From Scenedesmus sp. ARA3 (lineage: Eukaryota; Chlorophyta; Chlorophyceae; Sphaeropleales; Scenedesmaceae), in assembly GCA_004335835.1 (NCBI GenBank), contig RWJK01001605.1, positions 1-64,000 of the forward strand: DNA of 64,000 bases, given 5' to 3'. Shown here piece after piece: positions 37,132 through 49,800 of the stretch (position 1 is the first letter of the stretch; the number at the start of each line of letters is the position of its first letter). The notes below the pieces were generated by a model. The model was not told the DNA's origin, did no database searches, and saw only the letters and a program-made list of their open reading frames with translations. The translations under genes were made by a program, and so were the position numbers.

Positions 37132-40117
37132 ATGTCCTCCCAGTCCCTGCTGCTGCTGCTGGCCCTCGTGGCCGCAGCGCTGCACTTTGCCACCTGCCAG
37201 GATGAGGTGGACGCCGCCACCTGGTGGAAGAAGCCCGACCCCAGCCCCCCCACCTGGTGCAACAAGCACAACCTGCCAGGCAGGTACTACCGAGGCAAGT
37301 TCCGCCCAGGCAAGGGCTGCAAGCCCACACCCCCTCCCGCCCCCACCTGCCCTACCGGCAAGGTGCCCGTGGCCTACGTAAACCTGCTGCGCAGCAACGA
37401 CAGCCTGCCTGGCGTCAGCAGCAAGAGCGGCCCTGGCATGTTTGGCATGATGAAGGTGCGGGCGTAGCTTTTCATCTGTTGGTAACATTATCAACCATTT
37501 GATTGATTTGTGGCACATCTGAGTGCTTGCTATTTGTGTGGTCGTGCTCCACGGCGGTACCACAGAGCGGCACCTGAGGATCTGGGGCTAGCCTGCAAGC
37601 TGTGAATATTTTTGCTGTGCTGCAGCATCCACTTCATGCCACACTGCCAACTTTCCATCATTGCCGGTCTAGTTGATGCCCACTGCTGTTGTGGACTGGA
37701 TGTTATCAAGCTGCAACGTTGCAGTAAACTGCACAGGAGCCACACACCAACATCTGCGCCCCTGCACCTGCTGCCATCTGCTTGCAGGACAAGGATGGCC
37801 AGGACGTGTGGAGGGTCCTGCCCAACGCCAACGCAGCACAGGTCTACTCTGCCGTGCCCGCCAACGCCGGCGGCTACTCCTTCCCCGCTGGTGCCGCCTA
37901 CGGCAAGTTCAGGTCCTACTCCAACGCGCCCGACATCCCCACGCTGTTCCAGCGCGGCAAGGACGTGTACATGGTCAACCACTTCGAGTACAACCAGCCC
38001 GGCAGCGTGTGAGTGTGCATGAGACGCGCTGGGTGGCGCATGTGCACCTGCTGCATGTCAACGGATGCTGACTGAGAGCTGCATGTACTCGTGTGTGACA
38101 TGCCAGTGGTGCTCAAAGAACATGTAAAACCGGGTCATGCATAACCAGGGACATGCATAACCAGGACATGTAAAACCAGGACACGCATAACCAGGACATG
38201 CATAACCAGGACATGTATAACCAGCACATGTATAACCAGGACATGTATAACCAGCTGAGTACAACCAGCCAGGCAGCGTGTGAGTGTACGCCAGAGCTGC
38301 AGGGCCTGCCTGCTGAGCTCAAGCCGGCCCGCTGCGACTTTCATGTGCCAGGCCCTGTGGTCATTGTGGGCATGCAGCACCCCCTACAGTGCACTGCACA
38401 GCGCATCTCCTCCCGCTCACGCTGCTGTCATGCTGCGCCTGTTTGTTGCGTGCAGGTACCTGTCCAAGCTGAGCCAGGACAAGGCCAGTGGCAAGCTGAC
38501 CCCTGTGGCCACTGAGGCCATCAAGGACGGCCCAGGCACCTGGTTCCCCTGCTCCGGCACAATCACCCCCTGGGACAGCCACCTGGGCAGTGAGGAGTAC
38601 CCCGCTGATTGTGAGTGTAAAGAGATATACTTAAACAAGATGAATGCACAGCTGCGCACCTTGAGTGTGACCTGCTGCGAGCTGCATAACAAGAGGCTGC
38701 CTATTGGCCCAATACCCTACACCTAGTTGCTGCTTCCTTGCACCGCTTGCATGGGCAGAGCTTCTCAGAAGCCGACTGTCTTGCACACGCAAACCATGTC
38801 TGCGCTTCCGGTGTGACACCGGCATGCACTCCTCGCATGCCTGCCTGCTGCAGCAAGAGCGCATACAGTTTGCCGACTCTGCTGCCTCGTCTCGCTCCGC
38901 CTCTGCTGCCCGGTGCAGGCCGCGTGTACCAGGACACCATGCTGGCAACCACCTGCACCGCCAAGCCTGACTTCACTGCCTGTGGCTGGGCTGCTAAGGA
39001 CGGCTTCCCCGCTGACTCAGCCATGGGCATGTCTCGCAGCATTGGCGGCTGGGGCATGCACCCGGTGAGGGCCAGCCCCCAGCAGCATGATACACTGCGA
39101 GGCATGAGCGTATTGATTGATTGGTGTTTCGGATGATGCACTCATGCTGAGACCTGCTTGCCACTGTGATTGCCATGCACAAGCGATCACAGCTTCACAT
39201 CTGAATTGCGTAGCCCTGCCTGTGCTAGGTGAGCCGCCGTACACCGCAGACGTAGCTGTCCTGCTGCACCATCCTCGTTCTCATTCGCCTTCGCTCTGGT
39301 TGGCTGCGATCGTGCGCGCAGATCAGCGGTGATGACGAGGGCGTTGACCGCAAGGACGCTGACATCATCGCCTTCGAGTCTGCTCTCGGCTTCGGCAACC
39401 AGGCGGTGCTTGACAACTTCCGCAAGGAGTTCAAGTGAGCCGCTGCTCCCTGCTGCTGCCGCTGCTTCTGTATATGCTCAGCCTGATTTTGTGAAGAACT
39501 ATGGCAAAAGGCCAGGTGCTTTGCATGATGCTGGAAGACAGTTGTGTTAGGGCCATCAGGCCGCAGTTGTTGGCGGTGCTGACTGAAAAACACTGCTGTG
39601 AGGGCAGGATTTATGCATTGATGATGGCAACAGATTTAGCAGATTGTGTGCGCATGTAGGTCAGTGTGCTGGCAGCTGCCCAGCTGACAACATCACTCCC
39701 TTGCTGACGCTGCATGCAACTCACGTTGCCGCTGTGTGTGCTGCAGCTGCTACGCATACGGCTGGAGCCCGGAGGTGTCTGTTTCCAACGACGGCTCCGC
39801 CAGATACCTCAAGTGGTGAGCGCCCTGCCGGCCAGCATTTTGCTGAGTGTGTATACGTCCTCCTCTATGTCTATACTCTGTCAGTGTGACTGATGGATGT
39901 GACACAGGGTTACATTGCAGTGTGTGGTGCCGCGTGGCCTCTTCCCACATGCGTTATTGGCGGTCGTGTCGCATTTTGCTGCAGTGCAGCACGCCCACCC
40001 TGTCGTAGGCAAGTTGACAATGTGCGGGAACTGTGCGTGCAACCAAGGGGCAGGTTCTAGTAGTACAGGACGTGACTTGTCATCAGGCAGCATCGAATGC
40101 AGCCAGTGCTGTCGCTC

Positions 40118-40162
<45 letters not shown>

Positions 40163-43100
40163 CTGACACTGGGCCGCATGGCCCACGAGTCTGCCATCGT
40201 CATGCCTGACCTGAAGACTGTGTACACCACCGATGACGTGAGTATTTCAAATAGCTGGGCTGCTGCTGCGCATGCTGCTCAACAGACAATCCCTGATGCC
40301 GCCCACACAAGGACGTCAGTTAGCAGTAGTGCTGGCAGCATAGCCATGTATGCCGGCCGAACAGGCATCAGCAGTGAGGGCCGGGCATACCGCATGCAAC
40401 ACAGCTTGCTCGAAGATGATGCCATGGCATATGCACCTGCCACGGAGAAATGTGTCTGTGGAAGAAAGGAAGCGACAGGTCACAAGTGGATTTACTCATC
40501 AATCGTGTGGGTATCTGAGGTTTCATGCCTGCACTGCCGCTGCCGCTTCTGCTCCTGTCGCAATACAGGGCACCAACTGCGGCCTGTTCATGTTCAAGGC
40601 CGACAGGCCTGCCGACCTGAGCTCCGGGAAGCTGTACGCCGCCAAGTTCACCCAGGATGGTGCCGCTGACAACTTCAAGGTCTCCTGGATCCTGCTGGGC
40701 AACGGTGAGTGAGCAGCAACGATAGGGACAGGTTTCCAAAGGGTGAATTCTGGCATCCTCTTGACGAAAGCAGGAGCCACAATAGGAATGAATGAGTACT
40801 GTGTGTCTGATCACGCGCTGTGGGGGCCCGCGGCATGGCTGTGACCAGGAATGCTTGGCCAGTAGCAGGGAAGTGCTGATGCATGGTGTGTGGGGCCGGC
40901 CAGCTGGTGCTGTGACACACTGTGCATGCAATGCAGCTGTTACATCTGCATTACACATCATCCTCGCACTTGGCACGGCTGCAAGTAACACTGAAGCTCA
41001 CACGCGAGTCGATTGCGCCAACTTCTTGCATGGAAGCTGACAACAATCTGCGGCTGTCTCGCCCTGTTTCCCAAACGCAGGCAACCAGGCTGCTCTGGAG
41101 AAGCTTGTGGCCTCCAAGCCAAAGTTCAGCGACATGTTTGAGACTGCAGCACCCACCAACACCACGGCCAACTTCTGCCCCGCCGGCTTCAAGGCAACCA
41201 ACACCCCGGTCAGCCCCTACCTGACTACCGGCCCTGATGGCAAGTCCTTCTACATTGAGTGCCTCAAGATCAAGGTGAGGCCAGCGCCGCCTGAAGCACA
41301 CTCGTGCGGCCAGCTGCAGTGCAGGATCACATGAACGAGACAGCAGGGAGGTGTTGCTTCTCTGCTGCGAGTTTGCAGCACAGCGCCGCCGCACAGCCAC
41401 AGCACATCAGGATGGATTGTACGGCGCTGATCTGCTGCCTCAAACTGCAGAATACCCGCCAAATTCTGTTGCTGGGCTCGGCCACTCAGTCAGCAGAGTC
41501 AATACCAATGCCGACACTGCTGGCATGGTGACTGTTCCTGCTGTGGCTGCGCTGTGTTTGCAGCCTGGCATGGAGACTGCTGCTGCCTTCCTGGAGACCC
41601 GCCGTGTTGCTGCCATGATGGGAGCCACCACAGAGTTTGAGAAGGAGGAGGGCATCACCTTCAGCGCCAAGCACAACAAGGTGAGCATGCTGATGTGTTG
41701 TTATGTTGTTATTTCGCTGTCTCCTGACCAAACAGCTCCCGCCTTGCCGCAGCAGCTGCCCTCGCAAGCTGTACAGGTAACATATGTTGCACAGTGTGTT
41801 GCCCAGAGCGCTCCATGCTGGTGCTGATCTTCATGCCACACCTCCCGCCCCGCCTGCAGCTGTTCATTGCCTACACCAAGATCTCCAACGGCATGGTGGA
41901 TGATAAGAAGTACTCTGCGGGCCAGCCCGGTGACGTGAACATGCCTTCCAACGCATGCGGAGCCATCTTCACCTTCAACCTGGACTCCAGCAGCACAGCT
42001 GTGAACGCCAAGGTGCGCTGCTGGTGATGGAGTTGCTGGTGACGCAGTTACTAATTATAATATGTGGTGCAGCATTCAACAGGTGGCATTGCTCTGCTGC
42101 ACACACGAGCGGCTGCTATGACGTGGTCTGCTTATTTCATGGGTGGTATTGCAGCAATATCCTCATGAATTTTCGTCTCACATGGTCGAGTTGCTGTCAC
42201 ATTATAAGCAGCTGATCCTATTATAACGAGGGCTGTGCTGTGCCAGCTGCAGTGGGTATGGGTCCCCGCTGTGCGTGCGTGCCGTTGCTTTCTTGAGGCT
42301 ACTAGCCCGCAGCAAGTCTGCCTAATGACAGCTGGCGATCGAGCAGCTTCATGAGATGTGCTGCGCCTGCCCTGCTGCTGCTGCTGCTCTGCAGGCCATC
42401 CTGTACGGCACTCCTCTGGCTGCTCCCGATGCTGATGGCAACAAGTGCGAGCTGGGTGCCATCTCCAACCCCGACAACATCCACTTCACCAACGGCATCC
42501 TGTTCATCGCAGAGGACACCAGCAGCCACCTCAACAACGTGCTGTGGGCCTACGATGTGGACTCAAGTGAGCCACATACAGCACCTGCTGGCACGCGCTG
42601 GCAGCACGACTTATGGAAGCAGGATCTTCTGCAGCACTGGATTGCAACCTTGCCTCGTACTTAGCCAAGGGCCAAGGCCATGCGCGGTGCCACTGGTTGC
42701 TATGCTTGGCTGCAGCATGTGCCTGCAAGTGACGGGATTAGGCATTCCTGGTTGCCGCCTGCCGCAGCATCACATCCAGTGCTTATAACTAGCCGGTTGG
42801 CAGCCCTGCCGTGCATTCTCTGCCAGCACAAGCCGGGAGACGCACAAACACTGCTGCTGCTGCTGTTGCTGCTGCTGCTCTGCAGAGTCGCTGACGCGCA
42901 TTTTGTCCAGCCCCCGCCTGGCTGAGGTGACCGGCATCTACATCAGCTATGTGGGAGACTACGCATACCTTGCCATGGCCATGCAGCACCCAGAGGAGGA
43001 CACAGGACCCAAGGTGGGGCGCCGGCGCCGGCAGCATCAACAGTAGACGTCCTGTGGAGTGTTGTGCCGCAGTTTGTGGCCAGTGCACTTACGCATTCTT

Positions 43101-43815
43101 ATGCAGCTGCGCTGCAGCCGGCGGTATGCAATTCGACTGGCATGTGGCCTGTCAGTTATCGCTCTCAGCGTAGCACGCCCAGCTTGGCAAGGTTGGCGCA
43201 TGGAGGTTGTTGTGCTGCAGCAGCTCCCTGAGATTGTTCAGATGTGAGCATGCAGCTCTTGGTTGAAGATAGCAACTGCTGAATGGCGCATGCCGCACGT
43301 GGCCCCGCTGTTGTGTGCAGGACATCACCCAGCCAATCGCCGCTTCGCAGCGCGGATACGTGGGTTACCTAGGCCCCCTGAGCGCGGCCTGCCTGAAGGC
43401 TGGCAAGAAGCCTGTGTTTGAGGGCATTGCAGCAGCAAAGACGCCCGCAGAGAAGTCAGAGGTAAGTGCAATCACACGCGGTGCTGGCTTGACTGGATTG
43501 CTGCTGAGTCAGCGCAGCCTTGGCACACTTGCAGTAGTCAGACGTGATAGTGCCTGTGCTTGTCTGTGTATACCTGTCCTCTGCTCCGTGCCAGGCTGTG
43601 ATACTTGTTCACAGTTGCAGTAGTTGAACATGATAGTGCCTGTGCTTGCCTGTGTGTACCTGTTCTGGCACGAGACACCAGCTTTACATGCTGTGCGTGT
43701 GTGACCATGCATGCGCTTTGATCCACCGCTTCAGCATGGAGCCCTGCTGAGCGCCCCGGCTCCTGTTCATGTGCTGCTGCAGGTGCTCTTCTCCACCGCC
43801 GTGACCTACGTGTAA
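37132..43815 (+). CDS. Secreted PhoX-family (DUF839) phosphatase
   Basis: PhoX enzymes are Fe/Ca-dependent alkaline phosphatases exported to scavenge organic phosphate. Fifteen exons join in frame (725 residues): 37132-37455, 37788-38008, 38456-38610, 38919-39064, 39322-39434, 39747-39815, 40162-40237, 40569-40704, 41081-41274, 41564-41680, 41860-42012, 42395-42566, 42886-43013, 43321-43461 and 43783-43815. The start at 37132 opens a clear signal peptide (SLLLLLALVAAALHFATC). A Pro/Lys/Cys-rich segment (residues 25-80) follows. Family motifs are FPCSGTITPWDSHLGSEEYP, whose Cys and Glu pair match the iron/calcium ligand block of bacterial PhoX, then GRMAHESAIVMPDLKTVYTT with DD, LFMFKAD, NPDNIHFTNGILFIAED and GDYAYLAMAMQHPEED. 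An upstream in-frame ATG at 37010 would bury the signal peptide and is less likely. Phosphate-starvation control is plausible but not visible. Confidence 0.88.
38120..38286 (+). repeat. 15-bp minisatellite ending in an exon-end copy
   Basis: Nine units of about 15 bp (consensus ACATGTATAACCAGG) fill 38120-38255 in PhoX intron 2. They are followed at 38257-38286 by a 30-bp copy of the exon 2 end and its donor (37986-38015), with a single mismatch. The coding 15-mer GAGTACAACCAGCCC resembles the repeat unit. Confidence 0.88.
40119..40157 (+). repeat. CTG microsatellite before a PhoX acceptor
   Basis: Thirteen CTG units end four bases before the CCAG acceptor of exon 7, taking the place of the polypyrimidine tract. 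Confidence 0.92.
43529..43666 (+). repeat. Imperfect direct repeat in PhoX intron 14
   Basis: Two roughly 52-bp copies (43529-43580 and 43615-43666), offset by 86 bp and about 85% identical, lie in the last intron of the PhoX gene. No coding potential is seen. Confidence 0.75.
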
Positions 43816-46800
43816 AGCCCTTGGCGCATCTCTGCAACAGCTGCACCTAGCTGGCGCCTGCCCAAAACTCACCTCCAACCCATTTGAAGTGGCCCGAAGT
43901 TGAAGTGACGTTGTCACATGCTCGGACTGTGTGTCTGTGACGAATGACTGGACCGGAAAGCCCGCCACAGCACGCAGCAGCAGAAGTAGCAGCTGCTTGT
44001 CGGAAAGCAGCTTGCTTGGACAGCTGCAGCGGGCTGCAAGGGCGTCTCGGTCAGTGTTATTACACGTACTTTTATAGATTTCAAAATGAAGCGGCTGGCG
44101 ATGGGCTCTGCTTGTGATCCATCTGCAACCCAGCGCCCCGCAGTGCACTCCATTTTGTCTTGTTCTGTGCAAAAATACCAGCACTGTCTGCAGTAGGGTC
44201 TTATTGTTACTGCGCTGTTTGCCATGATTGGGTGATACTTTACTTGGGAGCATGTGGATTGGAATGCCCTGGCACCCTGGTGATGTGCAGCACATGATGT
44301 TTTGACTGCATGATCGTAGCATGCTGCTGGTGAATCTATAACTGCAGGTGCAGAGGCACCTTGCCAAACGACATACCAAGGAGAGAGGTGTGATCACGCG
44401 GTTGTATACAGTACGTACCCCTTGTGATCGATCACTCTTCACAAATGTGATTCATGCTTTTTGTGATGGCATCTGCACACCTGCATCCGCAAGGCATGTA
44501 CTGGTGGCTTCAGTGGCTGTGCTCTTTTTTCAGCTAGCTGCATGTGCACAACTTTTATACGCTCGTGATCTTGCAATGTGCACGCAGCTTCAGCTGCGCC
44601 CGCAGAGTGCGCATGCCTGAGGAGATGCGCCAGATGGTTGGATGTTCGGCAGTGACGTGCATATGAAGCATGGCAGTAGCCACTGCTAGTGCAAATAGTA
44701 CTGCGCAAGTGCCATGTGATTTCGGAGTGGCACAGGCAGGCCTTGTTTCAGAATGTCAGCATGCTGTGTTGGCTAACAGCTTTGAGTTCCATTATGTAAC
44801 GTCTACGGTACCAAGTTGGGCGTTATGCAAGAGACAACAGCTGCAGCCGAACTGTAGGTGCCACTGTGCATTCACAAGGTTATGCGGTACACCGCTACGT
44901 AGCACCGGCAGGTGATGCCCATGGTAAGAGCACACAGCTTCCCCGCTCAGTCAACATCCAATGGGTGCCACCTGTGGTCTCTACAGGTAACCAGCAAGTG
45001 TGTTCGAGCGCGCGTTGCACAAGGGCTGCCGCTGCCACAGGAAGGCACAAGCACGTCTATAAAGAAAGTTGCCGATTGCATGCATTACAAGCATAAGCAA
45101 GCATAATGCAACAGCATGCATACTCACGCCTGCTGGAAACAGCCCAAGCAGATGCATTGTGAGTATCAGCAGCCTGCTGATCGGATCAAAACCTTCCTTC
45201 AGTGACGGGCGGTCGCAGTTCCGGTACTACCGGAAGTTGGCAACTGAGCGGGCCATGTACAACACCGTGGTTAGGCACAAACAGCTGCATCAGCGCACAG
45301 ATCGTGTTCGTGTGCGGCAAGCTCAGCAGTGGCAGCCCAACTTCTGGTGAACTCAGGCACAAGTTACAGCTTGCGTGCGGCCCTGCAAACAACGCTCAAA
45401 CCTCAGCAGCATAGCGCGCATGCTGAGCCAGAAGGCACACAGAGCATCTACGTGTACAAGTTAGGCTGTGCAGCTGCTGCAACACCAAGCACACAAACAC
45501 CAACCACACGCAACCCACCAGCCCGTTCTGCCCCCTTTTGCCGTCCGCTACATTGTGAGAGCGCTGGAGCATTCAGCAGCAGGCATGTCCACAGAGCTGT
45601 CTGTGCGTCACCCCTTGCTGCAGCAGCTGCTACATGCTAAGATTGCTCACAGCACATGCAGCCCAGCCCCGACAAAGCATGCCCGCCCAGTGCGCCGCCC
45701 GTTGCAGCAGCTGCAATGGTTCCACAGAAGCACATGCTGCAAACAAGCCGTGAATGTTGCCCCTCGACTTGCAGCCAGGCACCCAACATGATAACAAACC
45801 AGACCACCAACAGCAGCACACACCAATGTTGATACTGAAAAGCTCGCGATTCAAACTCTCTGCTAGGTGACGGCCAGCCCGGCGCGCAGTTAGTACTGTG
45901 CGCTGCTGGCATCACGCCCACAAGCAGGCATCCTGCAACGGCAACACAATCGCTGCCACTACCATGTCTCAACCAAGGCCGCATTACATACACGCGCTGG
46001 CGCTCCCCCAGCACCCTGCCTGCCTACACACAATGCAGCAGCCACTTTTCTTGCTGCACGTTGCTTGACGCTGCGCTGCACATGGCATGATGCATGCGCT
46101 CACCATGCGCCTGCGCCAGCCAGCCCCGCACAAGGGGCTCGAACAACCAGCACATCATGCAGAAGTAGCGCATCATGCAAAAGCAAAGCGACAGACAACA
46201 ATCCTTGTGCCAAAGCCAACCTCTGCCCTCAACACAGCAACCGCCGCAACCCCGACAACAGCATATACAAGGCCATGCAACACGCCGGGGGGACTGCACA
46301 GCTGCGACGGCGCTTCCAGTGGTTCGTTTCCAACAATTGTACGACATCCACAGTTGCACTGCCATAACTCTGGATAAATCAGTTGTGTGACAACCTTACA
46401 CACTCCTATGCTACGGCGGCCACAGCAACAGTACTAAATGTGATGCCAGCGTCACCTGCAGCCTCCACAATGCCACATGAAGATGTTCACTGGCTCACCG
46501 AGCTGTTCACATAGCAAAGCCACAGGCCGACAAGCTTGCAGAGGCAGTTGCAGCACCAAGCACACAATGATACGCGACAAAACCATAACAACTCCGCGCT
46601 CTGCACAAGCCTCACAAGAGCCCTACAGCAGCAGTTTCCAAGCATAAACCATGATACAGCCAGCAGAGAGGGTCGCACGCCTGCTTGCTACCAAACCAAG
46701 TTCCAGTTTCCTCGAATAAAGGGCAGTGCGGGAGGCCCTCCACAACAAGAGAAACTCCAGCAAACAGACAGTGCACCTGCTCTGAATCAACCAACACATC

Positions 46801-46888
46801 AAGATGACACCTACACCCCATACCAACTCCACCACACCAACCACAATAACAGATGCTCCTCGCCATTCTACTCCTCAGCGACGCCACA
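43816..46888. other. Convergent intergenic region PhoX / DUF629
   Basis: A 3.1-kb gap, the largest in the window. Several open frames on both strands have no recognisable domains, no transposon signatures and no coherent splice chain. It should hold both 3' UTRs: TGTAA at 44795-44799 (plus) is distant, and the minus-strand TGTAA at 46396-46400 lies about 490 nt past the DUF629 stop. No ubiquitin-hydrolase domain could be found here. Confidence 0.45.
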
Positions 46889-49800
46889 TCACCTGCCCAG
46901 CTGCTGACCACGGCCCTGCTGCTGCTGCTGCTGCTGGTGCTGCTGCTGCTGCAGCGGCCACAGCCCCTGCAGCCCCAATCCCTGCAGCCCCATGCCAGCT
47001 CCACCACGCGCAGCCATCTGCTGCTGCTGCTGCATGGCAGCCATGGCAGCAGCAGCAGCCTGCTGTTGCTGCTGCTGCTGCTGTGCAGCAGCAGCAGCAC
47101 CTTGCTGCCAGCCCCACAGGCCCGCTGCAGCAGCAGCAGCTTGGTCAGCAACGCCAAAGCCGCCGCCAGCGCCGCCTGACAGCGGGCTCAGCATTGCTGC
47201 CCTGCTGGTGTCCAAGGGACTCAGCACACCAGGCGATGTGACGCCCCCAAAGCCGCCTGACAGGCCACCCATCACGCCCAGGCCACCAAAACCGCCCAGC
47301 GCTGAACCGCCGCCAACAACCGAACCACCCACCATCCCTCCACTGACCCCGCCAAGCATCCCTTGCCTGTTGACAGCGTACATGCCACCAGCAGCAGATC
47401 CATACCCACCCATGCCAGCATCACCAAATGCGGCTGCAGCTGCTGCAGCAGACGCCAGCGAGTCTGCCTGCTGGCGCGCCTTGGTGACGGCTGCCGTGGC
47501 AGCAGCTGCTGCAGCAGCAGCGAGGTTTGCCGCGCTCACATTCACTGCCTGCGAGGGATACCCCCCAGGGCTGCTGCCGCGCACCACACCAGCTGCCCCT
47601 GCAGGAGGAGTCCCCATGGAAAATGGCCCTGGAGAAGCAGAGGGAGATGCAACAGCCCTGCGGCCGTTCGCTGCTGCAGCTGCTGCTGCAGCGTTTGCAG
47701 CCATCTGCTGCCCTGCTGCACTCTTCACGCCAGGCGCGCCAGCTCTCGAGCCAGGCGCAGCAGCAGCAGCAGCAGCAGCAGCAATGGGAGAGCCTGCTGC
47801 AAGCCATGCTGCTGCTCCTGGTGCACCTGCAAACCCACCTGCAGCCTGGCCACCGCTGCTGCTGCGCCGGTCAGCCCCTGCTGCTGCCGCCGCCGCTGCT
47901 GCCGCCCAGCCTGCAGCTGCATCTTGCCCAGACCCCAGCGCGCCCCACGTGGCACCACCAAACCCAGCCAAGTGCTGCTGCTGCTGCTGCCGGCTAGAGA
48001 AGCTGCTCACGCTGTCAGCGCCTGTGCTGCTGCTAGCACTGCTGGGCCTAGGTGGCATATCTCCAGCAGCAGCTGCTGCTCCTCCTGCTGCGCTGGCTGC
48101 ATTGCTGGTTCCACGTGTGCCAGCCTGACCAGCAGCAGCAGGATTCAAGCCAGGAGGCGCCATCAGCTGCTGCTGCTGCTGCTGGCCCTGCTGATACAAG
48201 TCGCTGCTGCTTGCTGGTGCGGAGCCGCGCCTGTTGCCTGCTGAGGCACCTGCCGCGCGCCTGGTGCCGCCACTGCCGGCTGCTGCAGCTGCAGCACTGC
48301 CATCCCAGCTACTGCTGCTGCTGGCACCAGGAACAGGGCTCTGCGTGTTCTTACGCGCCTGCTGGCCCTGCTGCTGCCGCTGCTGCTGCCTGTCAGCCCC
48401 TGCATCTGCTGCTGCTGCTGCCAAGCCTGCACTGCCGGGCCGGCGGTTGCCCTGCTGCTTGCGGCCTCCGGGGCTCTTGCTGCGCCTGCCGCTGCTCTGC
48501 TGCGCTTGCTGCTGCTGCTGCCGCTGCTGCTGGCTGCTGCTGACGCCGGTGTCACCATCCAGCAGCGACATTATGGATAGGATGTGTGGTGCATCAGTGG
48601 GTGAAGTGCCCATCATCAAAGGAGAGCTCGGCTCCGCGCCAGCAGCAGCACCGTACGATAGCGCCGAACCACCGCCCGCCATAGCTGCATCAGGCCCTGC
48701 AGGATGCTGCTGCATGGTCAGGTTGCTGCACGCAGTAGAAGGCCTGGGTGGCAGCGCATGCCTGGCACCGCTGCTGCTGCCACCTGTTGGTGTGGGTAGC
48801 TCCATTGAAGGGCCCCTGCTCATCACACCTAGCGCAGCGGCATGCGCCCCTGGCCGGCCCAATGCAGCAACACCTAAGTCTGCATTCAGCGGAGCGCTGC
48901 CGGCACTCTGCAGCAGCAGGCCTGCCGGCCGCCCCTGCTGCTGCTGCTGGCCCGGCCGACCCAAGCTGCTGCCCGGCGCTGCTGCTGCTGCTGACGCTGG
49001 CGGCTGCAGCAGCAGCGCATCCCCAGGGCCGTAGCTGGACCCAAAGGGGTCGAAGCTGCTGCCTGCGCTGGCAGCAGACAGCAGCGGCATCATGGGTGCG
49101 CTGCTGCTGCTGTTGTGCAATGACATGGACAGCGGCAACTGCACAGAGCCGCCGCCACCCCTGCCCAAGCTCAGGGCAGATCCAGCTGCACTGGCAGCAG
49201 CAAGCCCTGCCAGGCCGCTGCCAGCTGCAGACAAGCCCACTGGCGGCCCGCCAAGCGCCGCATCGCTTGAATCCAACGGGTGCGACAGCGACAGCTGTGC
49301 TAGGTGGCTGCTAGAGCCGGCACCACCAGCTGGCATGTGCACAACCTCATCACGAGTGGACAGGCCAGGCCCTGCTGCTGCTGCTGCAGGTGGTGGGGCC
49401 AGGCTGCTGCCAGGCGCACGTGCAGCTGCTGCTCCCTCCTGCTGCTGTGTGAATGGTGACACAGCTTGATCTGCAGCAGCATGCAGTGCAGCTGCTGGCT
49501 CCGCTGCTGAGTTGTCAAAGGGTGTAGCAGCAGCAGGCGGCTGCGAGCTTCCGTCTGCTGCTGCACCATCAGGGCTTGCTCTGCCTGATGCTGCCTGCTG
49601 CTCCTTGGCTGCTGCTGCAGCTGCTGCTGCCTGCTGCTCCTTGGCTGCTGCATATGCCTCTGCTGGGGTGGGCCCAAAGTCAAGCAGCGAAGGAGCAGGC
49701 TGCTGCTGCTGCTGCTGTGGCGGCGGTGGCGGCGGCGGCTGATGCTGTGCAGCATGCTGCTGCTGCTGCTGCTTTGCTGCTGCAGCGTGCTGTGCAGCCA

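Noticed and set aside
38120..38286. CRISPR-like array
   Set aside because: The units are contiguous 15-mers without spacers, inside an intron of a nuclear gene.
43816..46888. Missing ubiquitin-hydrolase domain of the DUF629 gene
   Set aside because: No minus-strand frame in this gap shows the Cys or His box of UCH/USP enzymes.
46992..48128. 378-codon plus-strand open frame rich in Pro and Ala
   Set aside because: It is the antisense of the repeat-rich DUF629 last exon. Triplet runs leave all frames open, and the sequence has no domain.
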